From: Haemonchus contortus
Taxonomy: Eukaryota > Nematoda > Chromadorea > Rhabditida > Trichostrongylidae
Length of the DNA stretch: 64,000 nucleotides
Direction: 5' to 3'
Assembly: GCA_000469685.2 (NCBI GenBank)
Contig: LS997566.1
Location: 38,480,420 to 38,544,419 of the forward strand
In this document: piece by piece, positions 20,832 through 32,182 of the stretch
Position numbering within the stretch: the stretch's first letter is position 1
How the letters are laid out: each line of letters opens with the position of its first letter
Position numbers and translations under genes: made by a program
The notes under the pieces: generated by a model
Seen by the model: the letters and a program-made list of their open reading frames with translations, nothing else
Database searches by the model: none
What the model was told of the DNA's origin: nothing

Positions 20832-22046
20832 AATATGGATTCGACCGGAACTCACAACCAATACGACCCTTCTTTTTTGACACATAACGACCAACTGAAA
20901 ATTCTGATTGAAATTGAATTTGATCCCAGCTTCCCTACTCGTGGCTACAGCGGTATCTGATCAGCAATATGAAAAATTTCGTCGTGGTCCCCAGTACGCG
21001 TCCACCAAACACCTTGGAATCATCCTGCCTTCGGAGTCTCTGCAAACTGTAGAGCCATCTATCCCTGTCTAAGAGGACAACGACAAGAAATTCCCACTTA
21101 AACGCTCCGAATCACTTGCATTTTGGTTAACCGTGGATGCAAGTAAAGAGTTTTTCCGCTGCTTGGATGGCCTACATACCGTACTTGCGCGTCAGAGCTT
21201 CTAAGCTCGGTTATATGTCATCTAGAATGCCTTCTCATCTATTTGGACCAACTTATGAGCTCTCTGTATTCGATCATTATAAGACGAGGCGCTCTATCTT
21301 CAACCAAATGGGCCTCGGAACAATTGCAATGATTCATGAGAAGAAATTGCTTCCCGGAAAAATGATCACATATAGCTCGACGCAGAAAATAAATAATTCC
21401 ATGTAGCCCTTCAGTATTGCTTCGATATGTAGCTCTCCCATTTCTGGAAAAAGACCCCGAACTGATGAACAACTAAGCACTTTCTCAAACACCAAAACTA
21501 CCTCCGAATAGATAAAGGCTTGCTGTTTTAGAGGCATTTGAGACTTCAAGCTTCGTAGCCTAAATTTGACTAGACTACAGAAAACCTACCAAATGAAGAA
21601 TAGGGCGCGTTCCGCCGTAACGAGAAGGTGGAGGGGAGGGGAGCAGGTGGAGATAGATGTGGGTAGTTCAGGCTGAAGGACGGAAGGGATACTTGATATT
21701 AATAGGCTCTGATTCCTTCGAAATATTCAACGCTTAAGCTACGTCAAAAGATGGAATGAGCTTGATATAATCCTCCTGTAGCTAAGGCATTTTAGGGCCT
21801 TGGGAGAACTATTGCTTATTCAAGGATATGGTATATCTATGATTTTTGAACGAGGGCTTCTCTGAAGAAAACGCAGTTTCTGTTGAAGAAGAACATGTAG
21901 AGCTTCAAGGAGCGTTCGTGCACATGGACCCAAATGCAGTGATTTCACTGCAAATACAGTACCCAGGCTTACCTTCGACGGTTCGAAAGGTTGTCGTTGA
22001 ATTCCGTTTGGCAAAATGAGATCTAGAATTTCACGATAATACTCAC
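20832..22046. other. Intronic sequence without recognised features
   Basis: Nothing beyond short unsupported open frames was seen. Confidence 0.4.
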
Positions 22047-22178
22047 TCTTCGTTTTCGTGCAGTTATATCCATTTCCGGCAAATCCTGTCACACACGTAC
22101 AGATGAATGATCCTTCACGATTTATGCACTCAGCATTTCTGTCGCAAATGTGAGGAGTACGAAGGCATTCGTTCACAT
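22047..22178 (-). CDS. Exon 9: EGF-like domain 4 (calcium-binding type)
   Basis: A 132-bp phase 1-1 exon has acceptor GTTTTAG|AT and donor CGAAGA|GTGAGT. It encodes V-N-E-C, C-D-R-N-A-E-C, G-S-F-I-C-T-C-x-x-G-F and G-Y-N-C-T, and the first Asp is completed by the split codon G|AT. This is a canonical calcium-binding EGF repeat. It is the last module in the chain before the gap; the next exon found is at 16845 and needs an intervening phase 1 to phase 2 exon. Confidence 0.88.
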
Positions 22179-22504
22179 CTAAAACTAATATTTTAATAGT
22201 ATTTAATGATATGCATCATTTTCTGGTTTCCCATTTACTTTGCTTTATTTGCCTTTCCGGGTTTTTCTGTAGTAATGAGCATGATCTTTAGTATTTACAG
22301 TGTAACGGAATGACTAAAGCCTGTTCCTGACAGTACGTTCTCTGGTTGCGAGCTCATTTGGCATGCGTATTACTTGACTTTGGTCTAACTAGAATTTCTA
22401 ATCTTTACATAGTTACCTTCGAAGAAAACAAAATGGGCTGCACGGGAACCTCCACGCTTCCTACTCTTTTTTGAAACACGTCAATCGCATGCATTCTGTT
22501 GTTG

Positions 22505-23048
22505 AAGGCACAGTTCACGATAATTTGGGTAATCCAGATTATCATGAAAAATGGAAGACTAGTTCGAAAATAGTGCGATGAAGGTGGAGAAACTGCGTTA
22601 ATCGATGTTTCCAAAGTGAAAAAAGGTTTCCAAAGCAGATAAATGAAGAAGAGTGGGGCGTTTGGACGAGCTATCCAATGTGTCTCACTGCGCGCGTGTG
22701 GGTCCTTGTTCGAATAACAGACTATGGTGAGCGGGAATTCATTCACTTATAAGCATAAATAAACAAAAAAAACCTAGTAACAGCAAAAGTAGCTCACCTT
22801 TTTCAGCCTCTAGGAGTAGGAAATCAGTTAAGGGATCGCGGCAGCAAAAAGAAAAACAGAAGAAACAAGAATGGGAGAAAAACATCGCCTCATCACTCGG
22901 CGGCCAGCTGATTGTGTGTGGGTCCTAGAAGGAATAGCTGCAATCTGTATTGTCTCGACACCTTCGTCTAACGTGATGACGTGGCATCGATCGAGAGGCG
23001 GGAAAGCTATGACGTTCCCGCCCTTTGAATTATCGTGAACTGTGCCTT
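22505..23048 (-). mobile_element. MITE, same family as 17328-18005, copy 2
   Basis: Termini AAGGCACAGTTCACGATAATT and its inverse at 23028-23048. The interior matches copy 1 in reverse orientation, including the 5'-truncated PNAPLFFI-coding segment and the CCTAGTAACAG block. It is about 130 bp shorter than copy 1. Confidence 0.75.
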
Positions 23049-23495
23049 TGGTACAGTGGGTACAGAACTTTGAAAATTTCAATTGGCGACTTTTGTAGAA
23101 GCAGGATTAGCGCTTCGTTATCCCAGTTATCGGTGGTAGCAACGTTCAGGAAGAAAAGGCTGCAGCTCCCAATCTTTCGAGTTCGAGTTGATAACGTATC
23201 CGTGATCCACGACTAAACGGAACCAATGGTATGGTACTTTCCTCTTGAAGAACATACCGCTGTAAGAGACGACTTCGTCGGCCCTGCGAAGAAATAGAAT
23301 TGTTCAGGTTTTACTGGAGTAATAGCGCGTAGCTTTTCAGTGAGCGCGAAGAAAAAAGTTGTTTGGCTTGTAACACTCCGCAGTAATTTGTGTGGGTTAT
23401 TACTAGCTTCGAGCCTTCTAATTGGTTGTTTAACTAAGGAACATGACGCTTGAAGTAAAATCCTAATCGTGAAGTGCAAGTAATTAGAAACCAGC

Positions 23496-23600
23496 CTGTA
23501 CAGTTGAAACCGTCGCCTTCGAAGCCTTCCTTGCATTGGCAAACTCCACTCTCGCAAGTGGCATCTGGTGAACAATCCTGACAGTCCAGCGATGATCGGC
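23496..23600 (-). CDS. Exon 8: EGF-like domain 3 (non-calcium type)
   Basis: A 105-bp exon begins after acceptor ATTACCAG and encodes D-C-Q-D-C, D-A-T-C-E-S-G-V-C-Q-C-K-E-G-F-x-G-D-G-F-N-C-T, a short EGF module with six cysteines. The phase 1-1 boundary needed to join exon 9 falls at CAG|GCTGGT, so the donor would be a GC rather than GT site. The nearby GT dinucleotides would cut off the last cysteine or break the phase. The 3' boundary is therefore less certain than the rest. Confidence 0.75.
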
Positions 23601-24752
23601 CTGGTAATAGGTGCAAACGTTCATTCATTTGATTTTCATTTTTATATCTATCCTCTTTTTTCCTTTAATGCTGATATTAACGATAAAAATATTCATGGAA
23701 GCGAATACTTAATTTTCGTTTATCAGACGAAGATTGTGGAGGTGTGTTGGTTTTACGAGTAGGTCTAAGTGTGTGTCATTGTGTGTGTCCGAGCAGAAAT
23801 TCGTAACTCCTTCGACAGCGACCAGTGGCGTTCGAGTTCGAAATGGGTCCAGCAGAGAGTATGAAAACACTGATGGTAGCGGTAGTGCTATGGAAAGGTA
23901 GCGCGAAATTGTCGCAAAAGGAGTATTCAGTAGGAACCAACCACCTAGCCAGAGATGACTTGAACAGGACTCAGCTCATGAGGAGCTGACGAATTGTGGC
24001 TGATGTGTGTTTTGGTCGGAAATTCATTATTCCTGACCTCCTGTATCGAAACGTTCAAAGTGGAAAGGATGGGGCAGCAGGCCAACTTCAACACGAAAAG
24101 GAGAAAAGCCGGGGTGAGCCGAGCTATCCGGGTGGTGTACATGTCAACGCGCAAGAAAAAATGAATCGAATGAATTCCTAAGAGCGTTCAATCATGATGA
24201 ATTCCCCTGTTCTAAGAGATTTACAACTTCTCAGGTCTACTTTTCCATTCCTTTTGAGCTTTATGGGTGGCGAAAGCATGGAATCAGAACTAAATCTTAG
24301 CCGTAAGATGTTTACGAACAAGTGAAAAAACTCTATGAACTCTACTATTGAAAAAAAGGCAAGGAGGCATATCACTCTCTGTGGAAGTAATATTCAAGAT
24401 AGACCCAATACTTCCAAAGTTAAGGTATCGAATTTTCAACAGCACAGATTCGCGGCCTACACCTGCACTTCTGAGCCTTTCATCGGCTGACAGCCAATAA
24501 TTCTATTGTAGGCTAGCCTAGTTGTTTAGGGACTAACACATAAAATTCAGTTGTGCCCTCTGTGTGCTAACTACGCATACAATGAGCTGCAAAACTCTCT
24601 ATGAAGTTCGAGAGGATGGAGTAGAAACGATATGGAGCCCGTGGAGGATATGGTTTGAAGCAACTAGCTGGGAATCACAGCCCACTGTCAAAGAACGATG
24701 ATGAGCTTACAGATCCTACTTACTAGGAGCGCAATCCTCTATGTGCAGATTA

Positions 24753-26017
24753 CAGGGTGGGTCAAAATTATGATTGCGCAGACATCACATCGCAGAAAAC
24801 GAATAGAAAGCCAATAGAGCAAACCAATTTCATCAAAGCGTTTATCACTAATTTCTTATCAAAACTGTACATTTAAACTGGGATCTGTTGCTTTCTGCTT
24901 TCGCCCAACCCCAGAGACGACGATGGACGGCATTGACGGTGGCACGCAGCTAGGGTCATCGAGTTGGTCCCGGCTTTTTGCTAAGCATTTTCGAGATTAT
25001 TTCTTCTCTTGTTTGGACTAAAGGATGCTTCCATCTCAGAGGCTGACCACATGGAGACATTCATGGTATTTAGGTCAGGGCTCCAGAGTGGTCACTGATC
25101 GAAAGTTATGAAGTCGAAAAACCCCTACAACGAAATTTCTGGGCAATTTCTGTTCTGCGGTCAGGAGGTTCATCTTGACAATATGATCGGTTCAAATCAC
25201 CAAAGTGTTCTATTGCGCACGAAGAGATCAAACAGGCCTCCAAGCCAACTTTCCCTCCATAACTTGCAAGAATAATCGGTGTCTTTGCCTCGGCGGTGAC
25301 GCTAGCACAGGCCATCACAGAAAGTTAGTGAGCCAGGCGCTGTATCACTTTCATTCCTTTAAGCTTCATATAAATCTTATCGCTCTACTTATTGAGCACC
25401 TTTTTCACTGGGAATATCTTTTCGTTGGTGAACAGGAATTCCGTACGACAATTTTTTCGGATGCGACAGGGCAGCTTTTATTAACCAACCTTTCTTTTCT
25501 CTTCAACCTGCTCACTGAGGAGATCACTTTCTGGTCGTATAAGGGTCTCGTTGTGCAGGTGATGCGTCACGATTTCACGTAGAAAATTTCGTGAGATATC
25601 CATTCATTTAGCCTTTTTGGACTCAAAATGAATTTTGCTGCTACGCAGACCTTTGCCCTGCTTCCTTAACACCTCCCCTAAATACAACCACAGATCTCCT
25701 TGGTTTACCACTCCTGTCTGCAATTGTTCCCAACTCTCGAGAGTGTCTTATGGTTGGATGCACCACCTGCCTTGTTACGCTAGTTCGTCTGTAGATGCAC
25801 CGTGCCAAAAGTGCTTGTAAATGCAAAGCGACGTTTGATTCACGAACTAGTGACGCTTATATTATTTTCAAAACCTACCAAAAGTTTAGTATCATTAGAA
25901 AGGTAAAAATGTAAGCTACCTCGTGGAATGGAAGAAACTCGATGAATTGTTATGAACTCAGAAAAAATTTGCTATGAAGGTCAGCGCGCGCTGTAATCAT
26001 AATTTTGGCCCACCCTG
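24753..26017 (-). mobile_element. Decayed Tc1/mariner-superfamily element
   Basis: Inverted ends CAGGGTGGGTCAAAATTATG (left) and CAGGGTGGGCCAAAATTATG (right, reverse-complemented) are flanked by TA on both sides. Transposase remnants lie on the minus strand: an N-terminal segment at about 25640-25830 (ELGTIADRSGKPRRS) and, at about 24900-25190, QDEPPDRRTEIAQKF followed in shifted frames by S-P-D-L-N and W-S-A-S-E. Many stops and frameshifts make it non-functional. The 1265-bp length fits a near full-length copy. Confidence 0.75.
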
Positions 26018-26840
26018 TAGATTAAAATTTGGATCTCAAAAAAGCCCTCCTGTTCCACCACGGTTTCACAGCGCAGCCAACAGGCCCACGGGCTAAGAAG
26101 TCCATTCACTAATCAAATGAGATCCCTTACAAGAGCTATTCTGAACATGGACAGATTTCAGGAGAGAGGCGGTAGTAACATCACGGTTTTCAATTTTGAA
26201 GGTACCGAATTCGACGAAAGCTTGCATGATGGCATGGGAACTTTGGACATACAACACTGCACGAGTTTCGGATACTTGAATGCATTCGACGGGCATAACA
26301 AAATCCATAGTGAATCGAACCGGATTCTCGTATCGCGTGGCTAACGATTGTCAAATGAGACGTGAATAGCTACAAAGCACCTGCACTCTAATATCTTATC
26401 TCAACACGGATACTTCTCCTTCTTTTGAACTTTTCTGGTTTGTAGAAATCCTTGGCGTTCATTTCTTTACCCTCACTCCTCAAGCACTTGGGCTTTAGTT
26501 ACATTTGCTGAAGTTCCCAACCTGATGCCCATATCACAAGAAAGCTTTTGATCAGCGATATACTTAGATCATTCGTCTACAAGACTCTGGGATGGCGGGT
26601 AGCCCGATAGAGTTGCAGATTTAGGCGAATTTATTAATGGTAGTCTCGATCCGTTGGCAGACCATGCCGGTTGGGAGCTCCAAAAACCTGACTGACAGTG
26701 GATGGTCTTTTCAGGCTACCATACCTCCCTAGGAAGTTTCAGACGAAAGATTGAAGGACTTCGAAGATGTGTGGCCATCTGATCGTTCAAAGCAGTTTCT
26801 TCTCATTGGGTAAAAAAATATTCTTCATAGAAGAACTTAC
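26018..26840. other. Intronic sequence with overlapping unassigned open frames
   Basis: At about 26093-26344 both strands are open for 70-75 codons. Neither translation was recognised, so neither is called. The rest shows nothing distinctive. Confidence 0.4.
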
Positions 26841-26975
26841 CAAGCCCCACATAGGTACAGTGCTTTCCATCTCCTCTATAAGAAGCCATACATTCACAGC
26901 TGTAGGATCCGATAGTGTTGGTACACCAAGCGTTCCGGTCACATACTGCTGTGTATCCGCGACATTCGTCGATGT
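26841..26975 (-). CDS. Exon 7: EGF-like domain 2 (calcium-binding type)
   Basis: A 135-bp phase 1-1 exon begins at acceptor TTTTTAG|AC and reads D-I-D-E-C, the calcium-binding EGF signature. It continues C-D-R-N-A-W-C, G-S-Y-S-C-E-C and ends in G-K-H-C, with donor GGCTTG|GTAAGT. The N-x-x-G-S-Y-x-C segment is the usual hydroxylation and calcium-binding consensus of cbEGF modules. It follows exon 6 across a 208-bp intron. Confidence 0.88.
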
Positions 26976-27183
26976 CTAAAAATAGAAGGCAGAACAACAT
27001 GGCCCTTTCTTTTATGCCTTTAAAGGACCTATAGACTTTCAATAGCTCTAAGAAGTACTATTCTGAGATAATGTAGAAATTTCAGCCCATCCAATGCTCA
27101 GTTTTTCTAACGCAAATTCCGGTTCTCATAGGGTAACATAAAATGAAATAGCAGCCATCAATGCTAATATTATGTAAACTAAC

Positions 27184-27294
27184 CTATACATTCTCCATAT
27201 TTATTTTTCTCATAGCCGACACGACATTCGCAAGTGTAGTTGAACTTCCCGTGAGATTTGCAAAAGGAAGTGCGAAGATCGCAATGATTGCATG
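27184..27294 (-). CDS. Exon 6: EGF-like domain 1 (non-calcium type)
   Basis: A 111-bp, phase 1-1 exon encodes a single EGF-like module: A-C-N-H-C-D, F-C, then Y-T-C-E-C-R-V-G-Y and a final E-C-I before the donor ATAG|GTTAGT. The six cysteines and the C-E-C-x-x-G-Y signature are present, but the Asp-x-Asp/Asn-Glu calcium motif is absent. Symmetric phase 1-1 exons that hold one module are typical of EGF repeats. Confidence 0.75.
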   Translation of the reverse strand, partial: HAIIAIFALPFANLTGSSTTLANVVSAMRKINMENV

Positions 27295-27366
27295 CTTCAA
27301 AAGAGATTCCATCAAGATTTATCTGTCTTACGCACATAGATTCAAAAGAGGGGGAGAACGTCCGTC

Positions 27367-27630
27367 GCGCGCGTCCGTCGAAAGTAGGTCACCCCGCCCA
27401 CTCCGTGCGTGGCGCATCACACTGAAGTCTTGGAATGACATTACAGTACCACCAAGTGTCACTGGAGCGAATTATTTGCATTTGTCTATGTTATCTTCTC
27501 CTTAAACTGACTGCCGTGGACCAAGCGCAAATCGTATGCCTCACTGACAACTGTGACGTCCGTCAAGTATCGCGGGCTGACCCCCCGCGTGCGACGGCTG
27601 TGGCGCGACCTAGTTTCGACGGACGCGCGC
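27367..27630. mobile_element. Small GC-rich inverted-repeat element (MITE-like)
   Basis: 24-bp inverted termini at 27367-27390 and 27607-27630 (GCGCGCGTCCGTCGAAA core, one mismatch) enclose about 216 bp that are notably more GC-rich than the surroundings. It lies in the intron between exons 5 and 6. No coding capacity or clear target duplication. Confidence 0.65.
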
Positions 27631-27751
27631 AACGAAGCGCACCCCAGTCATCGATCTTCCATTGCTCAAGTACCCTGTTTGGGAGGTTAGAACTCAGATT
27701 CCAACATTGGCAGCCTTATTGGCAAGTGCAGCTTTACCACAAACATGTACA

Positions 27752-27836
27752 CATTCACACACACACACACACAATGCACACACCCATACCTATACCCATG
27801 CCCACACACATACACGTACACACACACTTGTCAAGG
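27752..27836. repeat. CA-rich microsatellite
   Basis: A run of CA repeats with interruptions (ACACATTCACAC..., CCCATACC...), followed by a SINE-like copy. Confidence 0.8.
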
Positions 27837-27837
27837 A

Positions 27838-28020
27838 GTAGATCCGAATCGATATCGTCTAGGCCAACCAAGTTTCTATCTCTCTAGGGACGCTGAACTG
27901 GTGCCAGACTTGTTCGGGAGGATAAAAGCACTGGCATATACATCGCTCAGCCACCGCAAGTCATTTTATACGCCACACACGCGTCGATTGCAGAGCGCAT
28001 CCTAATTGTATTTACAAGAT
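27838..28020 (+). repeat. SINE-like dispersed repeat
   Basis: Blocks GTCTAGGCCAACCAAG, GGGAGGATAAAAGCACTG, ATACATCGCTCAGCCACCG, GCAAGTCATTTTATACG and GAGCGCATCC appear in the family order on the plus strand. The 5' head is only partly preserved. Confidence 0.65.
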
Positions 28021-28499
28021 TTATTACAGTAGGAATTTGACTGGCTGTAGCAATCTAGAGGAGTGCTGCGAATTCAGAGGAGCGCTGGCACGAGTGGTTG
28101 GACCACGAATACGACTTCCAGTCAAAAAAAGAACTACTATGTGAAAGCGAATGAGCACTTGAGACAGTCATTTCATATTGTAGAAGCACCAACGTCCATT
28201 CAAACTCATTTAGACAAGTAAGTTGAAATCCACGGTAAAGTTAATGTCCACCTATTTTTTTTACTATTTTACATTTTTTACTACTTCCTTCTAAAGTATG
28301 CCATGTCTCCCAGACATTAGGGTGTTACTGTATCTGTGACAATGAAGCGCATTCGATGGACGCATCAGAAGTGAATGAAAAAACTATTTTATGGCACTAT
28401 AGTAACGGCGCAGAGCGGGTTACTGTAAAAATTATAGTCTATGATGAACTTTCATTTTTATCTGAATGTCTAACAGGGAGCACATGTGAATTAACTGAC

Positions 28500-28593
28500 C
28501 AATTTGTGGTGATAGCCTCTCTCCACATACTTTGTTACACATGTGAAGACTGTAGAACTTGTTGTCATTACCACCACAACCATAGTAAAAGAA
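28500..28593 (-). CDS. Exon 5: second half of Kunitz domain 2
   Basis: A 94-bp exon with acceptor CATTTTAG|TTC and donor ATTG|GTCAGT. It encodes FFYYGCGGNDNKFYSLHMC and then C-x3-C, the last four-cysteine region of a Kunitz domain, when joined at phase 0 to exon 4 only 74 bp away. The intron placement inside the domain, after the third cysteine plus two residues, is unlike that of domain 1, where the split is after the second cysteine. Confidence 0.8.
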
Positions 28594-28667
28594 CTAAAAT
28601 GAATCCGATTGTATAAAAAAGATTTTTAAAGTAAGAGTATCGCCTTGGAAGTAGAACTGTTACTAAC

Positions 28668-28765
28668 CTTTTCGCAAGTGCCTTTGTCGGAATCAAAGTA
28701 ATACCACCATTGACCAGCTCGCTCATCTTCACAAACACCCGGATCGGGCTCCAGCAAACACAGAT
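28668..28765 (-). CDS. Exon 4: first half of Kunitz domain 2
   Basis: A 98-bp exon with acceptor AATTTAG|AT and donor AAAAG|GTTAGT. It encodes C-x8-C (LCLLEPDPGVCED) followed by the W-W-Y-Y-F-D and T-C-E-K segment that precedes the Phe-Tyr-Gly-Cys block of a Kunitz domain. Phase 1 in and 0 out match exons 3 and 5. The exon lacks a start codon and is recognisable only by homology and splice phase. Confidence 0.8.
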
Positions 28766-29433
28766 CTAAATTCTTCCAGATTGACCGATTAAACTTTTCG
28801 TAATTATTGAATTAATAAACAATGATCCAAGAGATTGTAGGAAAAATTTCTGAACCAAGGTGAATCACAGCTAGGGATGAATTATTTGGGAGGAAGATTT
28901 TGTGGTCATAGATCGTGACCTAGCGCCCTTCCTAGACCTCTGCTAATTTCGAATCATGGTGAGGTCAGGAGGGAGTTGGGCTCGCTCATTGCAAGGTGAT
29001 TCGATCTATCGCTCCGGCGACTTAGGTTAAGGTAAGCTACTTAGCACTCTTGTATCAATCGGTCGCGCAGGATCTTCTGGTTAACGTAGTTGTCTCAAGT
29101 ATTTTCTTTCCTTATATGAAGATGCAAATCGATTGAATTCCGAATTCCATGAGCTGACGAAGGCGCTAGGCCGAGTGGAACCTTGAGGAGGCTAAGGCCA
29201 GCACAAACACCCACAACGAATCAATTTGAACATGCAAATACCGTAAGCTATTGGCTCAAAGTCATAGAAATAAAAAAATTGGTTGAATAAATTGGATTAT
29301 TGTATTTTCCGCTCACAATCAAACTTCCAATTGGAGCTAATTATTCGTCCAGATCAGAAATCACAACACTTCCTAATCGCAACCTGTTTGATTTAGGGGT
29401 GTAGCTTATTTTCTATGAGAAATCTACTCTTAC

Positions 29434-29578
29434 CGGGTACTGCCACGGGATTGAAAAGCTTGTATCGGCACTGCTTCAGACATTCATGTTTCGTATTGAA
29501 TCGATTCTTGTTTCCCATACAGCCACCATAATGGAATTCCTTACAAGACTCGTCCACTTCGTCCCAAAACCATTTCGT
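29434..29578 (-). CDS. Exon 3: second half of Kunitz domain 1
   Basis: A 145-bp exon encodes the W-F-W, C-K-E-F-x-Y-G-G-C and E-C-x3-C core of a Kunitz domain, including the conserved Phe, Tyr-Gly-Gly-Cys and the Asn-rich turn (GNKNRFNTKHECLKQC). The acceptor is GTTTCAG|ACG and the donor is CCCG|GTAAGAG. Phase 0 in and 1 out join it to exon 2 across a 2.5-kb intron and to exon 4. With exon 2, all six Kunitz cysteines are present. Confidence 0.85.
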
Positions 29579-30039
29579 CTGAAACTCACAAAGCATCACT
29601 GGAGCTCATGCGCATCCTAATGGTCCGTATGTTGGATCTAATCTCCGTTATGGTCCCTATTATCTGACTTTTCATTTTCCTGGCTTACCGAATTGGCAAC
29701 CTTGAGGATGAGGAAAGGACGACATCCCTCATCAGGGATCCCCTGCTAGAGTGGTTGGTACGATTGAGAAAGGAAGCGAAGTCATTCAACAACTTGTATC
29801 CTTTTTAGACTGAACTCAAATGCAAGGCCTGCTCTGCATAAGGTACTGAGTTTATGAGAATAATCCTTTCACAAACTACTTTGGTTCTTCACTTGTAAAT
29901 TAGGTTCATGTTAGTAGTGCACACTAGTAAGGTTTACGATAAAGCTTTGTATCTTCCAGCTTTTCCAGGTTACTACCTCAATATCAGTTCGATATTCCAT
30001 GTAGTGTAATGACAAATGGAGTACTATCACAAACGCACG

Positions 30040-30245
30040 GTCCGGGGATCTATACCTGAGCAGGTCAATCAAGCCCTTTATTTCTACAGGGTTGGTGAAT
30101 TGGTACTAGAATCGTCAGAGAGGATAGGAGTACTTAATTGGTTCCCGTAATTCACCTAGGCTACATACGCATCCAAGACACCATTATATCTCTGATTGGA
30201 AGTCGAATGCGAGGCGCATCTCGAAACGGGATCGATCACCCTTTA
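30040..30245 (+). repeat. SINE-like dispersed repeat
   Basis: Blocks GGTCAATCAAGCCC, GGTACTAGAATCGTC, GAGAGGATAGGAG, GGCTACATACGCATCC, GGAAGTCGAATGCGAGG and CGCATCTCG in the family order, then GGGATCGATCACCC near the 3' end. Confidence 0.65.
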
Positions 30246-30576
30246 GAGGCTCGGGGACTTTTGTTCAGTTTATTTCAGGAAAATATCTACTGAGCTATGC
30301 ACGACACAGAAAGCTTGTCGTTATACTCTGGCTACTCCAATTATTCATGAGTACCTTGGATAGCTCAATTTTCAGATTCGCAAATATTAGTTTTTGCTGA
30401 ATTGCTCATGTCTTCATGAAATACAGCCTAACTCACAGCCCATTTCGGAAAGTTTCTGAATAATTCTGTATCGATGAAGGACGTTGCGATGCATTTCTTC
30501 CAATGATCCCTTTCAAATGCATGGCTCGCAGGCTAGTCCGAAAGAGGGAGACTTTGAAAAACACCCACAAGTTCTA

Positions 30577-31260
30577 ATCCTTTTTGTCGTGGACAACACA
30601 ATCAATCATATGGCCTTGAGCTAAATAAGCTGAAGAATGGGAAAGATTTGTCAAAATTCAAAGAGGAATCCAAGTGAAGAGCCTGCTAAAGAGATCTCCT
30701 TGCTGGCCATTCGAACTAGGAAATTCCTGAAGGCTTCGAGATGCTTAGACACTCGTCTTCAACCTTTTATGTAAGCGCTTTTCACCTCCTTTGCCTTAAT
30801 ACTTCTGGGGAAGACCCGTCCACTTCATTGCTTGGTAAGTGATTGAGCACGGACTTGAGGAACTCACACTCCATCACAGGAACTCGTTTTGGTTGGGACT
30901 TCCCACCCTCCATTCTACATCCTTTTTGTCGTGGACAACACAATCAATCATATGGCCTTGAGCTAAATAAGCTGAAGAATGGGAAAGATTTGTCAAAATT
31001 CAAAGAGGAATCCAAGTGAAGAGCCTGCTAAAGAGATCTCCTTGCTGGCCATTCGAACTAGGAAATTCCTGAAGGCTTCGAGATGCTTAGACACTCGTCT
31101 TCAACCTTTTATGTACGCGCTTTCCTCCTCTTTCGCCTTAATACTTCCGGAGAGAACCCGTCCACTCCATTGCTTGGTGAGTGATTGAGCAGGGATTTGA
31201 GAAATCCGCACTCCATCACAGGAAATCGATTCGGTCGGGACTTCCCACCCTCAATTCTAC
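30577..31260. repeat. Tandem duplication of a 342-bp unit
   Basis: 30577-30918 is directly followed by a second copy at 30919-31260. Both begin ATCCTTTTTGTCGTGG and end CTTCCCACCCTC-ATTCTAC. The first 180 bp or so are nearly identical and the remainder carries scattered substitutions and short indels. It lies inside the 2.5-kb intron between exons 2 and 3. Confidence 0.9.
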
Positions 31261-32126
31261 TGCTAAATTCCTCATTTTCCCTTTTCCTTTTGCCTTTTTC
31301 TTGACAACTCCTTCTTTTCAACTTACTAGTTCTCTTTACTTGTTTCGGTGTTGTTACGGCATCTGTCCTTTCATTAGTAGCCTGCAGAGCTGGAGAAAAA
31401 TTGGGGAATGTGTCTTAACCCATGGGTGGAGCATAACTAACCCGTACGGGAGTTCACTAAAGTCTTCATTTCCAATCCAAGAAGGAAGAACGTTGACGGG
31501 AAAACATAGCACGGCAGTACGGAACTTCCATTACTTACGGCTTCCCAGAAAAGCCCTCAATCGCTTGTTTTTTGAAGAAGTTGTTCGCGGGAGGAGGAGG
31601 AAGGGTTAACTGCTACTGGTTACTTCACGCCTCTTCTTACTAAGGCTCACTTCTTCTTAGAGATACACATATAAGTAACTTGAACTATAGGAATGGAAGA
31701 CTTCTGACCCATAGAAACGATGTTGTTGTGGAAGAACAGAGCCATCCTATTTCTGGCTTTATTTATTTGTTTACCCGTCATTAGCTTCGTTTGGAAGATA
31801 CTCAGTTACATCCCGGAGTGTATTCAATACATAGTACATAGGTCCAGGCTTGAAAAGGATAGAAACCCAAGAAATATGGGTATGTTAGCAGATCCTAATG
31901 CGTTCATTACTCTTCATCATGAATCCACCATTATTTCTAACGAAAATTTAAAAACTATTTCATGGAGCATCGGCCTTGGTAGAGAAATGAACCCCTCAAA
32001 GTAAAAATGTGGGTTCAAATCCGCCGGGGTCGTAGAGCCCTTCGACTCATACTATAGCCCTATCAAAAACTCGTCTAGTTTCTAGCAACTGTCACGGTAA
32101 TCAAGATCAATGTAGGAGTAGCTGAC

Positions 32127-32182
32127 CTGATAATACTGACAGGGTCCTGGATCGACAGTCTCTTTACAACGATCTTCAGGAT
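32127..32182 (-). CDS. Exon 2: first half of Kunitz domain 1
   Basis: This 56-bp exon has acceptor TTTTACAG and donor CAG|GTCAGC. It encodes a segment with cysteines spaced C-x8-C and the text VDPGPCQYYQ, the usual first two cysteines and inhibitory-loop region of a Kunitz (BPTI) domain. The incoming phase is 1, matching exon 1. The outgoing phase is 0, matching exon 3 at 29578. It is too short and lacks a Met, so a simple ORF search would miss it. Confidence 0.75.

Noticed and set aside
26093..26344. Overlapping open frames of 70-75 codons on both strands
   Set aside because: Neither translation resembles a known family, and no exon phase links either to the Kunitz/EGF gene.
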